DNA from: Helopsaltes ochotensis
Lineage: Eukaryota > Chordata > Aves > Passeriformes > Locustellidae
Direction: 5' to 3'
Assembly: GCA_013400155.1 (NCBI GenBank)
Contig: VXBM01001021.1
Coordinates: 120,588 to 184,587 of the forward strand
DNA: 64,000 nucleotides
Made by a program: the position numbers and the translations under genes. Each line of letters starts with the position of its first letter. The stretch's first letter is position 1. Below, one piece after another: positions 12,481 through 25,382 of this stretch. The notes below the pieces were generated by a model that was given only the letters and a program-made list of their open reading frames with translations, was not told the origin of the DNA and did no database searches.

Positions 12481-14937
12481 TTTTTTAAAATTAAACAATT
12501 ACGGCATGACTTTCTTTAAGCGCTGCTTTTCTATTAATGTCATTCTAACATTTAAAGAAGCCTGTTGCTTTTAGGACCACGTTGTCTCTATTGGCATGGT
12601 TACAGATAGGCTGCATCATCCCTGTAGAGTGCTTGGCAGGATCTATAAGCAGCATAGGCAGGGAAATGCACCTCGGAACCTCTGGGGTACATGTCACAAG
12701 CACAGAGGTTAAAAAAAGCAGATGAGAAACTTGAGTTCTTTTCTGCCTAAGAGCATCTGAGCTTTCCTCTGGCCTCTCCTCCAGTTGAATCAGAGCTAGA
12801 GACATACGACTCCCCAAAAGTTTTATCCAGCAGTGAGCTTCCACTCTTCACCTCATCACCCTCTCCAGTACTGAAATTTTTATTGCAAGGGATACGAATC
12901 CCTGCAATTTCCCTGTCCTGGATCTTTGGTTTCACATTAAAAATCACAGATTCCTACACACCCTGCAATTTGCAGGCACAAGCCACGAACTCCACGTGCT
13001 GTATTCTTCTGGGGGCAGACAAGGGACAGAGCAGCTTAACGTTGCAGCCAGCAGAGAACGGATTTCGTGCCGAAATGCCACTAACGCAGCAAACGGCACC
13101 GTGTCCACTGTGGCTGCTCCAGCGCTGCTTACAGGACAATACAACCGCGGGGGCTGGCAATTACAGATCCTGCTTTTCCCTCCCATTTCAGAGCCATCTG
13201 AAAAAGGACGTCCTGCACAGTGAAATGCACCAGGCTTGGCCCGGGCTGATTGTCTGAGAGCCCCGAGTCGCAGCCACAAAGGCGAAGCGGTCTCAGTGCC
13301 ACACAGGGATGCCGAGCCAAGTTTAAAATCTTTGGTCTGAGAACCTGGCCCACTTTCAAACATGGAAAAAATCTTTCAGTCCAACAGGGAAGGAGTGAGG
13401 AAATGAAGACAGGATAGCTCCTATCACCCAGCTAGCATGTCTGGGCTGGGAGTGCTGCCACTGACTGTAACGGGGCCAGTATTTCACCCCAAGTCTTAAG
13501 GAGCTCACAATGTCAGATTTGACAGAGGAATAATGTTGCTTTGCAGCTGCCTCATCATCCCCACAAGACAATTAGTTGTTGTTTGGCAAGGATCTTTTAA
13601 GAACGTCATTGAGACAGAAAGGGAACAGCCTGGATATCCACGGACTTCTAAAAGCCGGGGACGGAGAATGCACAACGCCATTAAAACTTGAGAAAATCTG
13701 GAATGATCATTAAAAGGAATTAAGTTGGGAAGTAATTTATGACAAGAACACTCAAATCCTTTGTTATCTTCTCTTAACTATCATACGCTTCCTGCACGCT
13801 GGGTATATGAGAGGGTGTGTTAACAGAGGGAAAGAAAAATTAAGCACAGTAAAATTAACTCGTTTTATCAATTTGTGCTTTCTGCAACAGTTTCCTGACA
13901 GCAGCTACAAGAGGCTGTAAAACTGATGAATTTGCATGGAAAAAGAAACCGGTGTAAGTAATTTGTGTAAAAGGTAACAGGGACATGGACTGCTATAATT
14001 CAGACACCCTGCAGATAGCAGACTGCTGCAGTGTGTGCAGTTATGGGTTAGAAAAATGACCACACTGCAGTCAGTCTGACTTGAATGGAAATCAATCATA
14101 AAGGTACTCTCTGCAGCATCTACTCCACAGTTTTCAGCAACTTCCTTGCCAAACAGATTTGTGCTCTGCAAAACCTTTCCTGAGCAATTCCTCTGCACCC
14201 TCTGCCTCCCAAAGCCCAGCTTACAGGTTAAGCACACAGTTTTCCAAACAGGAACATAAAAAGGCAAGCACTAAATTAAAGCACCGCTTCTTTCTGAGGC
14301 ACAATGAATTTCCTGGACATTGCCAGATTTATGAAACAGTTTTATTCCAAGGAGATAAGGAAGAAAAACTGGTATGTGGATGACGCTTCCCTTCTTTCTT
14401 TCCCCCCTGCTGTGTTTATTGCCCTTTCCCCAAATCCTGGGTATTTCTTGAGTTGGCCCTATAGAAAAAAGAAATGTGTGTCCAGGGCAGGGGTAGGGTA
14501 GGAACAAGACATTGCTGATGCTGTGTAAACTCAGTGCAAAGCAGAAAGGGCTGATCCCACAGGGGCTGCTGCCTGGATTAGGAAACACGAAGGATGCTGT
14601 GCTGGTCACTGGCCAAAACTACCTCGCCACACCCAAATGCCAGTTTGAAATCAGAGAGGTAAAGGACAAAACTCACCTTTAATAGACACCAGCAGAGGTT
14701 AAAGTGCCTGGCTGGGCTGTGGGGGCCAGCCCCTGGACCCTGTGTCAGTCCTTGCACAGGAGCCACCACCCTGCCACCACCAGCTCAAGGTCTCTGGCCC
14801 CAGAAGTGCTGTGCCAAGGGTTGAACAGGGCTGAGCTGTTCCAAAATCCCTTCTCCTGCCTTTCTGACAGTGCCTGTCTTCCACCAAAGCCTATCTGTAC
14901 CTTTGCCTGCAGTTATTGCATTTACTGCTGTAAATCA

Positions 14938-15080
14938 CGACGTGCTGAAGTTGTGGCTGCCTCATCCCTGGAAGTGTCCAAGGCCAGGTTGGAGCAGCCT
15001 GGGATAGTGGAAGGTGTCCCTGCTGGAAGGAGATGGGCTTTAAGGTCCCTTCCAACCCAAACCATTCTGTGATTCCATCA
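14938..15080 (+). mobile_element. CR1 LINE 3' fragment
   Basis: This is a 5'-truncated CR1 3' end: CATCCCTGGAAGTGTCCAAG, then GGTTGGAGCAGCCTGGGATA, then GGTCCCTTCCAACCCAAACC and ATTCTGTGATTCCATCA. The AGTGTCCAAGGCCAGGTTGG and CCAACCCAAACCATTCTGTG blocks are hallmarks of common avian CR1 subfamilies. The copy lies in intron 4 and has no coding capacity. Confidence 0.92.
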
Positions 15081-15147
15081 CTCCCAGAAAAGCCAGAATC
15101 TCTGGAGAGTACGCAAAGGGATCAAAGTGGTGCAAACTGTGGCAAAA

Positions 15148-15202
15148 CTCTTGTCTAAACTAAAATCTCTTGACTAAACTAAAAAACTCTGTCTAAACCA
15201 AA
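15148..15202. repeat. Short tandem repeat, ~19-bp unit, three copies
   Basis: Three adjoining copies start CTCTTGTCTAAACTAAAAT, CTCTTGACTAAACTAAAAA and CTCTGTCTAAACCAAAC. The array lies about 70 bp after the CR1 end at 15080 and has no coding potential. Confidence 0.75.
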
Positions 15203-18200
15203 CCCGTTCATTGTAGCATATGACAATGCACCACACAAGCCTGTTCCTGAACCTCCCCAGCCCTGTTCCTATGCCCCAGGACCACGCTCCATCCCCACAC
15301 GGTGCAGTGTGGTGGGAGCTGCAGCCTCACAAACTCCAGGCAGCGACATCTAAAACACACCATTACTCCTGTAAGAAATGCTCAGCAGAAAAGTGACCTC
15401 CTGACAGCTCGGGAACATCCCCCAAATGGGAAAGGATGTCAGAAACCACAATTGTGAGTCAAAGTGAAAATCTCATCAATGCACCACCTGACTCAGGGCT
15501 GTGAGCTGGAAGGAGGGGAGAGGGAAGGATCCCTCCTGCCCCACACTCAGCCTGGAGCCCCCATTTCAGCTGCTGGCACCACCAAAATTCCCTGTGCAGC
15601 TGGGGCACACTCGGAGGGGCAGGAAGAGCTGGTTTGCCCAAACAGAGGAGGAGGAGGAGGAAGGTTGGTGCCTCTGCCTGACACTTTTCTACTCCCGGGA
15701 TGCAGGGCAACACCACCCTGCTCCCAGCCTGCTCCCTTCCAGCTCAGCTCCTCACCCAAAATGTCAAGAAAAATAATGGAGAAATTAAGAAAAAAGCCCT
15801 CTGACTTAACCCAATTGCAATATTTATTTTGAAAAAATTACTGAATTACAGAACAGGAAACCCACTAAATAAAAGCAGCCAGGCTGGCATTTGTCTCCCT
15901 TGGAATATGGCACTTTCTTTAAGCCACGTTAATATTTAGCCTCTCTTTTTTTTTTTTTTTCCCCATTTGTATGAATTTATTTTTACAGAGGGGCTGGGAT
16001 GTGACCAAGATCATTACACGTGTAACACTGCAGTGAAGTGATAATGTGTTTAAGGTTAGATGGGAGAAACATGACATTTGACTAATAAACTTTTTCCTGT
16101 GTTGTGACTCCATAAACAAAGGGAAACACATTGTGCTGCTGCTGGGAGCTGGGTGGGTTTTTTTTTTTTTTTTTGCAAGGCCTTTGTTTCCTCCACACTG
16201 TATCATTAGATTCAAAGAGGTTTCGCCGAATACAACAGATATGAAATGTGTGATGTTCATTTTAAAATTACAAGTACAGCCTGCTATTGACCATCTAATT
16301 ATGCTGAGTTCCATTTATAAACATAGCTAACCACTAAGTTTATAGAGACTTTTTGTGCTGCTTTAATAGGATATTGATCGAGAGCAAGGTTTGAGTGGAC
16401 TGCCATTGAATTGTGTAATGGCATACAAAAGGCAAGGTCACGGCAACTGTTCACTCCATGCCTGCAGTCTATTTTTTATTATAATCTTTTTTTTCCTCCC
16501 TCTCATACCCAAGCCCACACAGAGAGTTCTGGATAGCAGCGCTTTGCTAAGGAATATAGAATATCTTTTTAAACGTTGATTTTCATGCTGCTGGCTTTCG
16601 CTGCCTTCACTACTGTAGTGCTTAGTATAGCAGAAAACACACGGGCTGCAGCTCGGGGAGAGCAGGTTTATCACAGCCCGGCTGCACACACGTGCTCTGT
16701 GAGGAGCAGAGCAGCCTCTCCTCCTCTCCTGGCCTACCAGAAGGCATCCACTGCCCAGCCCAGCCCCTCCACAAGAGTCAGGGTACCCCACACCTTGCCA
16801 CGGGCATCCAGGACATCTGGGATTCACTTCCCCTGTGGGAAAAGCTGGACGAGAGGCACGAGCAGGCTGAGTTTCCTCAATCACACCCACACTCTGTGCT
16901 TGGAGCGCTGGCAGTGCCTCTCCATCCCGGCCCTTACCCTCGTGGCAAGGACACTTCAGCTCTGCCTGCATCCCCAAAGCTCCCTCCCCAAGCCTGGCAC
17001 CTGCTGCACCAGCGTGGCAGGAGCCTGAGCTTCCCAAAACCTCCTGCCCACCCGTGGAATTACCCAGGAGTGTTTCAGGGATGATTAGCTGGACCATTTC
17101 CGTGTGTACACAGGAGGAGTGAGCAAGTTTGTGCGCTTGTGGTGCCACATGCTCATCAGGAGGATTAGGAATCCCCCCCCACTGCTCCTCACTGCACACA
17201 GCACATGTTGAACCCAACGTGTGGCATTTTCAGGCCAGGGTGCAGGCAGAATTCCCTTGTTTATCAGCACGAGAAATGATGTCATTTTGACAAATAACAC
17301 ACCACCAAACAAATATGTTTGATTTGGCCCTAGCGAACGTTCATAAATCCTAAATCTTTCTTCACATCCTGGGCAGTGCAGTTTATCTGGCTGCTCGAAT
17401 GACCTCCGAGGGAGGAGATCTTCCCAGCAAGCTCTCCCTGCACAAGAGCTCATGGTGCAGACCCAAAGCCAAGGGGGGGGAATGCATTCCCCGTGCCCTT
17501 CTCCCTGCCCCAGCCTGCCACCACCTCCCGGCCAAGGGAAGGGGACACTTGGCACCAGAGCCACCCCTCTGCAGAGGGTCTCCTCCAGCGCCCTGAGATT
17601 GCTGCCCACAGCCAGTGGAATATTTTCCTAACAAGGGGAGAAAAGGAGGAGGTTTCACTTGGCCAACAGCTGGCTGTCAGCTCCCAGGCCCGTCCATCTC
17701 CGACGCTTCTGCCTCTGAGCCTTTTGTTGTCAGCACAGACCTCTCCAGAGAGGGAAGAATGAAGCCTCTGTTATCTGGAAGGGTCTCCCCAGTATCTGGG
17801 GTGACAGACAACACTTAGAGAGGAGCTCACACCCTCTGCCTGCTAATAATGGAGGAGAACTGACAGCATGAGCTGCAACACCCACATCAGATGGGCTGGA
17901 GAGGAGGCTTTGTTTTTTTCAGATGCACATCTATGATCGCTTTTCTCTGTTTTACTAGGCTCTGCAAGACTCAGCAGCTGGGCAGCATTTCGAAAGAAAA
18001 TCTGCATCTATGGGACTGAAGAAAGCAAGTTCCTGTTACCAGCAGAGTCTAGACTTGTTCAATAGCTCACAGAAAGTGTGATGATCAGCACTGATAGGCA
18101 AGATAGATAACAGAAACAGCTGACCTTTCACTTGATTAATTCATTCCCCAAATTTGCATGACGGAGACGACTGCCTCTTACTTGAGACTCCTTGTCATGT

Positions 18201-20070
18201 GGACCTCTGGGAACTTTACTAAATAAACCTGGCACATAATTCCTACCCACAATATTTTGTAAGATTAATTTTAGATAACAGCTTCCGCAGGCCAGTTAAA
18301 ATTGGGGGAAATCACTTCTTTCTATCATTACATTACCAAAAGCAAGCATAGAAAGAAAAATAACAGTGGGCATACACAAAGATGACCTTTTTGGAAAGAG
18401 GACTGGCCTCAAATCAGGACACGGGAACATGCAGACAACCCAGGAAGGGTTACATTAACTTTAAAAGACCTTGCCTACCAATTTAGGCAAATTTGCAGCA
18501 ATTACCTTGTTGCTCTGTTATGTTAAATAATTCTTTGAATACGAGCATGTGAATGAATACTGAGTTTTCTGGGAATATGCTGCTAGACTTGACACTGAAC
18601 ATATCCTACTGGGTAGCCAGGGCATGTCAGGCTGTGGGCTTCTCAGACCTCATAAAGTAAACAAGGTTAAGGCTGGTCAGTACATGTCTGGGGCATCTCC
18701 AAGGAAAATCCAGGGTGCTATCAAAAGCAGTGTAGCTAAATCAGTTGCTGGCACTCTTCCCTCTGAGTCAGTTCTGAAGTGATATCCCGATATGCTTTGG
18801 GGACACTATTTTTGGTAGAGGTGCTGGCTTGTAGACAGGATATAAAACTGAGGTCTTGACCTCCCAGGATTATTAAAAAGCCCATGAAAAACAGTGCAAA
18901 CCCCCGTGTCTGGAACAGATAAAAGCCGAATCTTTATATTTTTCCCACCAACACCTTCTTTCTCATTTCTAATAAAGTCCATGCTCTTCCTGCGTGCAGG
19001 TGCCCCCATCCTCGAAGGTGGTGCACTTCCAACAGCAAGCAGAGGGAACATCTCAGACACAGCTCATAATTTGCAAAACATGCTGAGTGCTAGGATTTCT
19101 GATACCCAGTGTTTCAGTTTAGTTACAATAAAATATCAGGGAAAATTAATAAGCTTGAAACACGACGCTCACGAGGTCAGTGCCAAGCTCTGGGGGAGGC
19201 TGGGAAGGCTCCAGGCAGGAGCGGGGCACTTTCCTAGGAAAAGTGCACACATGGAGCACGGCTGACAGAGTCCAGAGGCAGCTCTGCTGTGCAGGGCTCC
19301 TCCAGCTAAGATAAGACTGGGGAAGTGGGATGCCTGGCAGAGGGGGAGGGTGAACCCTCTGGGCTTCAAAAGCCTCCGGCTGTCACAGCTGAAATGGAGT
19401 GACATAACACGGGGACGCTCAGACCCTGGTGACAGCCTGGCTTTGTCCACCCTGGCTGCAGGTAACAGCCAGCCTCTGCTCCCTGCACAGCCAGCTAGAT
19501 GCCAAAGCCTCTGCTTAAGCACTTCAGCAAGTGAGCTGATTTGCAAACGTGCTGAGCACTCTCCTCTTGACTTCTGAGTCCTCTTAACTTTGCCCTTTTC
19601 TCAAAATTCCCACCAGTTGCCAGGGAAGGAAGCTCAGGAGAAATTGTTTGCTTCAATATTTTTTTCTCTCTTCCTCTCTCCAGGGCATATAGCTCCCACT
19701 CGCCATGCTTTCCTTGTACCATCCTTTTTATGAATGTAAAGCCAATTTACTGGCTAGTGTCTTTCCAAAAGACGAAGTAAACCAGGAAAATCCTCTGAGA
19801 AACTCTGTGTTCTGACTCAAAACCACAGATTTTTTACTAGGTTTATGCCAGTTAAGATTCTAGCCCCAGAATGACTTAAATTACATGCCCAGGGCCAGCA
19901 CACAAATAAACATTTCTGCTATCTAGGAGGAGAAATGATTTTTATCATTTAAAGAGATTGGTTGCACCCTAAGGTTCTCAAGGGGCACAGGCTGAGGGTT
20001 TCACCTGCAGCAGCGGTGATTGGTGATAATGTGGTATTATCCCACAGCTCCACACTGGCTGGAGAAAACA

Positions 20071-20250
20071 TCACAGAATGGTTTGGGTTGGAAGGGACCT
20101 TAAAAGATTACCCAGTTCCACCCTGCCATGGGCAGGGACACGTTCCACAACATATCCAGGTTGCTCCAACCTCAACTTGGACACTTCCAGGGATGAGGCA
20201 CCCACAACTTCTCCCCATCCTCACAGGGAAAAATTTTCTAGACCCCTAAA
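20071..20250 (-). mobile_element. CR1 LINE 3' fragment, inverted
   Basis: Read on the plus strand this is the reverse complement of a CR1 3' end: TCACAGAATGGTTTGGGTTG, then GAAGGGACCTTAAAAGATTA, CCCTGCCATGGGCAGGGACA, and TTGCTCCAACC…CACTTCCAGGGATGAGGCAC. The element therefore lies on the minus strand, in the same sense as NFIA. Its 5' limit is indistinct and may extend a little past 20250. It is a dead fragment. Confidence 0.92.
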
Positions 20251-21181
20251 GGACTTGTTCCTACAGGCCTGGCTTAGCAGCTGTGTCTCTGCAAGACCCC
20301 TGTCCATACTCTTTCCTTGGACTATCTGGATTATGTCATAGCAAAATACAATCAATGCACCTCTGGTCAATGGAACAGGGTGGTGACAGGTACTCTTAAT
20401 TCAGAGTTGTTAGTGAGTATTGACAAGCCTGTAATGATCATGCTGCAGTGTGTCACTCAGGCTGGGGTCATTAGCATTCTCTAAAGGTCAAACCCCAAAT
20501 CCCTCTAGAAGACAGAATTCCATAGAGCTAATGGAAAATGTGGGCCTGGGGAAGTCAGGATGTGTGAGATTATCAGGGCTGAAGTTGGCACAGTTGTTGG
20601 CATTACTAATGACTTCAACTTGCAGGTGTACAAACCCCAAACTCAGAGAATATCCTGAGTTGGATGGAACCCACACAGATCCACAAAATCCAACCACTGG
20701 CCCTGCACTGGGACAGCCCCAAGAATCACACACCCGGATATGTGCACACAGCATGGATGAACACAATGTGAAAAAACAGCATCAGAAAATTTCCAGGTTT
20801 ATGTGCACAGATCAGGTCATTTCCAGAGGTCTGGATACAATGCAGCCCTTGGATGCTGCAAGGCATCCATGGGAAGCTGACTTCTGTCTGCATTTGTCTG
20901 CCCATTTTCAGCTGGGTACCAGGAGAGTTTATCAACTTGCACATGGCAAGTTTGCAGAATCAAATTGTTTATCAGCTCACTTTAAAATTCTGCTGATTTA
21001 TTTTTACCAATTAAAAGAAGTGGCACATAAATGCTGTCCACTGGCAAGAAGAGGGGAGAATAGAGTCCTAATTTTCAAGATGCTGTTTCTGAATTGAGGA
21101 AGGAAACAATAAGAATCAAAGGAAAAAAAAAAACCCTTGGATTGCAGAAACCACATAAACAGGCCACAAAATGATACTTAC

Positions 21182-21256
21182 TTTGTGAGACTCTTACTAG
21201 CTCAGTCACACTGAAAACACCTGATGTGACAAAACTGTCCTGGAAGCCCAAATGTC
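21182..21256 (-). CDS. NFIA: NFIA coding exon 4 (internal, 75 bp)
   Basis: This exon of nuclear factor I A lies between a pyrimidine-rich acceptor (…GTTTTGTAG) and a consensus GTAAGT donor on the minus strand. It enters and leaves in phase 1. With the split Gly codon from exon 3 it reads G-HLGFQDSFVTSGVFSV and then TELVRVSQ, with a split Thr codon at the 3' end. This is the NFI-family block FVTSGVFSVTELVRVSQ, shared in slightly altered form by NFIB and its relatives (…SGVFNVSELVRVS…). The HLGFQD lead-in is typical of NFIA. It corresponds roughly to residues 209-233. The length is a multiple of three and the phases match, so exclusion of this exon would not shift the frame. Confidence 0.96.
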
Positions 21257-22043
21257 CTACAAAACAAACAGAGTGAGAGAACTGCGATTAGCTTTATGCA
21301 TTTAATGACAGTATTCTCAAATACTTTACTTTCATTTACACTTAAAATGTGACATCTAATTTCCCACTTAGCAGTAATTATTGTTTATGTAGGTGGGTAA
21401 CCAGTCATACAGCTATGTAGGCTGCTTTGTGGTTTCTATCTAGAGGTTAGGAAAGCTAACATGACACATCAGCAGGGAGATTTTTACATGTTCAAGTATC
21501 TCAACAGGAAATCTGAAACAAAAGAGGACTATTTTAATAAACGGTTACCTTGGGTGACCCCTAATGACTTCACAACTGAAATGAAAATACTGTACCTAGG
21601 AAACAGACAGGACAGCTAAGTTCCATAATCGTTTTAAACATTATTCTCTAAAGAAACATCTGATCAGGATTATCTACCCATTCATTCAAACCAAACAAGA
21701 TTTAAAGACGTATTCTTCATTTTTCTAAGGTTTCACTAGGGGGATCTTAAAAGAGCAGATGGTTAAAAAAATTTAAATTAAGGTCTTTTCAACCAAAAAA
21801 AAAAAGAATTCTAGCATTTAAAACTAGGTTTTGAAAAGAAAAATAAATCTCTGCATAAGAAAAAGTAATAACTTTGAGCTGTGGACTGTCTGTAGGAACC
21901 GGGGCGGACGCATCCACGCTCACCTCCCCTGAGCCAGGAATGCCTCGGTATCAAAATGTGATGGCACTTTACATAACAGCATTTTCCTTCCTCTCCCGCA
22001 AAACATGCCTACCACCAAATGTTCATTTAATTTTCACGGGTAT

Positions 22044-22160
22044 GCTCAGTGACAAAGGAGCAGCCCGGGCTGCAGCCCCGGCCGGGATCGGGCAGCTCGG
22101 GCGGGACAGAGCCGGGCTTCCATCAGAGGGAGGGCAGCCCTCGGCCGGCCAGGCTGACCT
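22044..22160. promoter_or_regulatory. CpG-rich patch upstream of exon 4
   Basis: About 10 CpG occur in some 115 bp, including GCCCCGGCCGGGATCGGGCA and CTCGGCCGGCC. The patch is about 0.8 kb upstream of exon 4 on the sense strand. Its function is unknown. It is short for a promoter-type CpG island. Confidence 0.35.
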
Positions 22161-23352
22161 CCTGCTTTGGAAATCAGGGTCACAGGAGAAATCGCAGGAT
22201 AAAGGGATTATTAAAAGACCTGTAAAGTCCTGCTTGCCCACAGGATAAGTGGCATACCTTTTTAGGTTGTCCTACTTAGAGTCACTGATTCCGGCGCACG
22301 CACACATTTATTATTGAATGTTTTGCAGGGGCACCATCTGCTCCGTCGTTAATTGTTTGTCAGGCTCGGTACGATTTCCCTGCCTTCCATATATTCTCCT
22401 GCACCCCACGCTCATGCTGGGAGTACCTGTGCACCTTTCCCTGGTGACCAGAGCAACAGGACTAATGCCAGCTGCACACTTGTACTCCTGGCTTTCCTTT
22501 GGGGTCGGTTTAAACGAACCCAGAATATCCCACTGCCATTCCTACCTGAGGAACGGGATGCAAAAAGAATACATCTTCTGTACGGGTCTACAGAGGGTGG
22601 AACGTCAGGCAGTGTGGCAGGGAAGGGTTTGGGAGAGATCTGGAGGGTGGTGAGCCGTTCACCTCCGGCCAAGATCTCATGGAATTCTGCTCCTACACAG
22701 AAGAAGTTCCCTGTTTCTGCGAGGAGCCCACGGTGCCAGATGAACGCAGTCTCTAAGCTAACAGACTCGAGACAAGTTTCTGCATCAGGCATGTTTTTAT
22801 ACTCCAGCAATAATGATGAGTTTTCAAACTGTGTATATGTATATCTTTGGGCATCCTTGTGTATGTGTGTATACATATGTATTATGTACACAAACATATA
22901 AATATACACAAATCTGTCATGCTCCAGCTGTAGATAAATGTACTATAAAATATTGAAATTGATGCTGAAATTCAACACAAACAAATTCCTCAATCTGCAA
23001 ACAAGGTTTTTATTTACATCAAGAGAATAAATTTTTCTCTACTTCAAATGAAAAAAAGTGCTCCTACGAGCTTTTATTTTTCCCCATTTTCAATTTAGAA
23101 ATAGCTCCCAGATAGCTGCAAGTGCTTCTGCCTGATCTGCTTTGTATTTTCCCACAATAAAGGTGATGACTACCCCATTCTGCTTTTTAGAAACGGTTGC
23201 TGCCCATACACAACGTTTGTTCATCGCCGATTTCCCAAGTATTTTTAATAGGAAGATCTACTTTTCATATGCTGCAGCAGACCTGCCTATTGAATTAAAT
23301 GATCTGTGAATTAAAAATAATTCTCTTAGGTCTTCACTGAAACCACTCATGT

Positions 23353-23400
23353 GCCTAAAATTAAGCATATGCTTAAGTGCCTTGCTGGATCAGGGCCAGG
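23353..23400 (+). repeat. Ancient sauropsid interspersed repeat fragment
   Basis: The stretch TTAAGCATATGCTTAAGTGC followed by CTTGCTGGATCAGGGCC resembles a short motif that recurs across turtle, crocodile and bird genomes (TTAAGCACATGCTTAAGTGC, then a GCTGAATCAGGGCC-type end). I recognise the motif but am not sure of its formal family name. A reverse-oriented relative lies at 24806-24865. Confidence 0.6.
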
Positions 23401-24805
23401 ACGCTTACTACTCCGCAGAGCCCTTCGGAGGGAAGGCAGTCTATGCTATGTAACTTCTCACACTGTGCTCATCATGGCAGCATCTGAGCAACTTCCAGAA
23501 GTGCATCCAGCAATGCCACGAACATCTGCCACGTGTTGTTTTTTTTTATTCCGCGGCTCGCCACGCCGGCTCTGCTCCGGTGTCCACTCCCGCCTGCCCT
23601 TCCCAGGCAGGTTCCCAAAGCACGGAGAGTGAAGGTGAAACTGAGATACGGAAGGAAAAACAAAAAGCCCACCCCAAATCACAGCCACAGTAGGATATTT
23701 GGCTGATTTTTTAAAGGGAAAGCCCAGAGCCCTTTGTAATTATCCAGTAAAAATGTGATTGTGGCAAGGCAAACCACGTTACTTTAACCCGTCACGCACA
23801 CAGGTCAAACCAGAAATGAAAGTGCCATTTTAAATACATTCTAACTCTCAGGGCACGAGAGAAGATGAAAAAGTTATTCTGGGCGTGCTGACTTCAATAC
23901 TCCTGTCTTGGGTAACACTTGAAATGTCCACTTACTCCTGCAGGAACATTCCTTATGGGAGTACCTTGTAATAGTAATCATTAAACAACAGCACGCAACG
24001 AGCACGGTTAGATTTTCATCCTTCAATAGCAAAAAATAAACATTTCACAAATGAAAAGTTGAATTTCACAACTCTCCAATTTGGTATTTACTTAGAAACA
24101 TTAGGAAATCGGGGGCTTGTCTCACCAATCATTAATAATACCTTGATGCCCACAAAAGCCATGCCCTTGCTTAGAGCTGGATTATGAATGTATTTTGAGG
24201 TATAGCTGGTCTGTGAATTTGCAGTTCAGTAGAACCCCATGGAATTTTTAAAGGTTTGCCTGGACGGCTCAGACTGCAAAATCCAGGTCTAAGACTTGTT
24301 TTTGCTGAGCTGAACTAACAGTGAGAGAGGAAAATGAAGGAAATAGTACAAAAAAGAACTTAAATGTGTAAAGGAAGGATTACTGGGAAGCAGCAGCACT
24401 GACAAAATACGTGAAGCTAACATTATTAACAGGGGTCAAAATGCAAAAAATGTATCAATTTGGATTATCCACTTAAATCTGAATGGGAATAAAAATAGGT
24501 AAAGTGAAGCAATTACATATGCAGATGTTAGCACTAACAAGCTCCTGCACTGAAAAGATGATTAAATATCCTGAAAGCTCCCAAGATTTACTTTTCATGG
24601 GGCACTTTACTGAAATACTTACACTGTGATAATTTTGCTCAATATCCAAGAGACAGGACATTGAATCTGCTGCGTACACAGGTTATGTCTGCAGCTCTGT
24701 GCAACAGTCACAGTTTGGTAGTAAAGCAGGTGCTCAAAATGAACCTTGCAGAGTTCATTCACTGAAATTTTGGGTACAAATTAAGACGCATTGGCTGGCC
24801 AGGGC

Positions 24806-24865
24806 AGGCCCTGACTCAGCAAAGCTGTAGGAGCACGTGCTTCATTTCCATCACATGCCTGACTA
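24806..24865 (-). repeat. Ancient sauropsid interspersed repeat fragment, inverted
   Basis: The plus strand reads GGCCCTGACTCAGCAAAGC, then GAGCACGTGCTTCATTTCCA and TCACATGCCTGAC. This is the reverse complement of the motif at 23353-23400, with the A-G-C-A-C-G-T-G-C-T-T core. It is diverged, and the edges are uncertain. Confidence 0.55.
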
Positions 24866-25325
24866 AGGAACGTGCTCACCGCCCTGCCAAACAGAGATGG
24901 GCTGACAACCTTCAGGAGGAATTAAAATAAATGGTTTTCAATCATTCCTTCAGTCTAGAAGCAGGTAGGACTTAGCTCATCACCTAAGATCTCGCTTTGG
25001 CCCTCAAGGATGATCATCTTTCCCCTAAGGGGGGAAAATACCCAGGATAATAAGAGCAAATTGAATAAAGCAGATCAGGATAGTAACTAAGAAATCACCG
25101 TGCACAACAGCACAATGTTATCGTACCACATACCACATGGAAAACATCTTTCCATAACTTGATGGCTGCTTTAACTGGGGAGAAAATCCCCAATGCCATT
25201 TACATATTCTTCTTTTGGATCCCAGCAAAGAAGCCAGAAGAAAAGGCTTCAATTGCTAGAGCCTAATTCTGATCTCTCTCAAAGAAGTTTTAAACAAATC
25301 TTTCTACACCGATCAAATAGAGCTT

Positions 25326-25382
25326 CACCTCATTTTCTCCTAATTTACACTGGCAGAGGAGAAATCAGGATTAGGACTTGTT
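25326..25382 (+). repeat. Ancient sauropsid repeat fragment (CR1/L3-like tail)
   Basis: The segment CCTAATTTACACTGGCAGAG followed by GAGAAATCAGGATTAGGAC resembles the old amniote motif GATTTACACCAG..GAGATCAGAATC..GCC, found widely in reptile and bird DNA. It is only about 57 bp long and diverged, so the family assignment is tentative. Confidence 0.45.

Larger units (their letters stand above)
12230..21181 (-). other. NFIA: NFIA intron 4
   Basis: This complete intron of 8952 bp lies between exons 4 and 5. It contains an ATT trinucleotide run (12461-12480), a CR1 3' end on the plus strand (14938-15080), a short triplicated motif (15148-15202), T homopolymers (15946-15960 and 16158-16174), a GC-rich block at 16660-17060 and a second CR1 3' end on the minus strand (20071-20250). 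No exon or RNA gene was recognised. Confidence 0.9.

Noticed and set aside
16438..17217. A 259-codon open frame on the minus strand, the longest in the window
   Set aside because: It lies within GC-rich intron 4 and has overlapping open frames on the other strand. It has low-complexity Gly/Ala/Cys composition and shows no family motif. It looks like a chance ORF.
10110..20990. Similar strings GTTTATCAGCTCA at about 10117 and 20967
   Set aside because: The shared run is short and the flanks do not align, so it is probably coincidence rather than duplication.
20450..21097. A 215-codon plus-strand open frame just downstream of exon 4
   Set aside because: It is antisense to NFIA intron, has no homology that I recognise, and has no codon or domain signal. 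It is likely chance.
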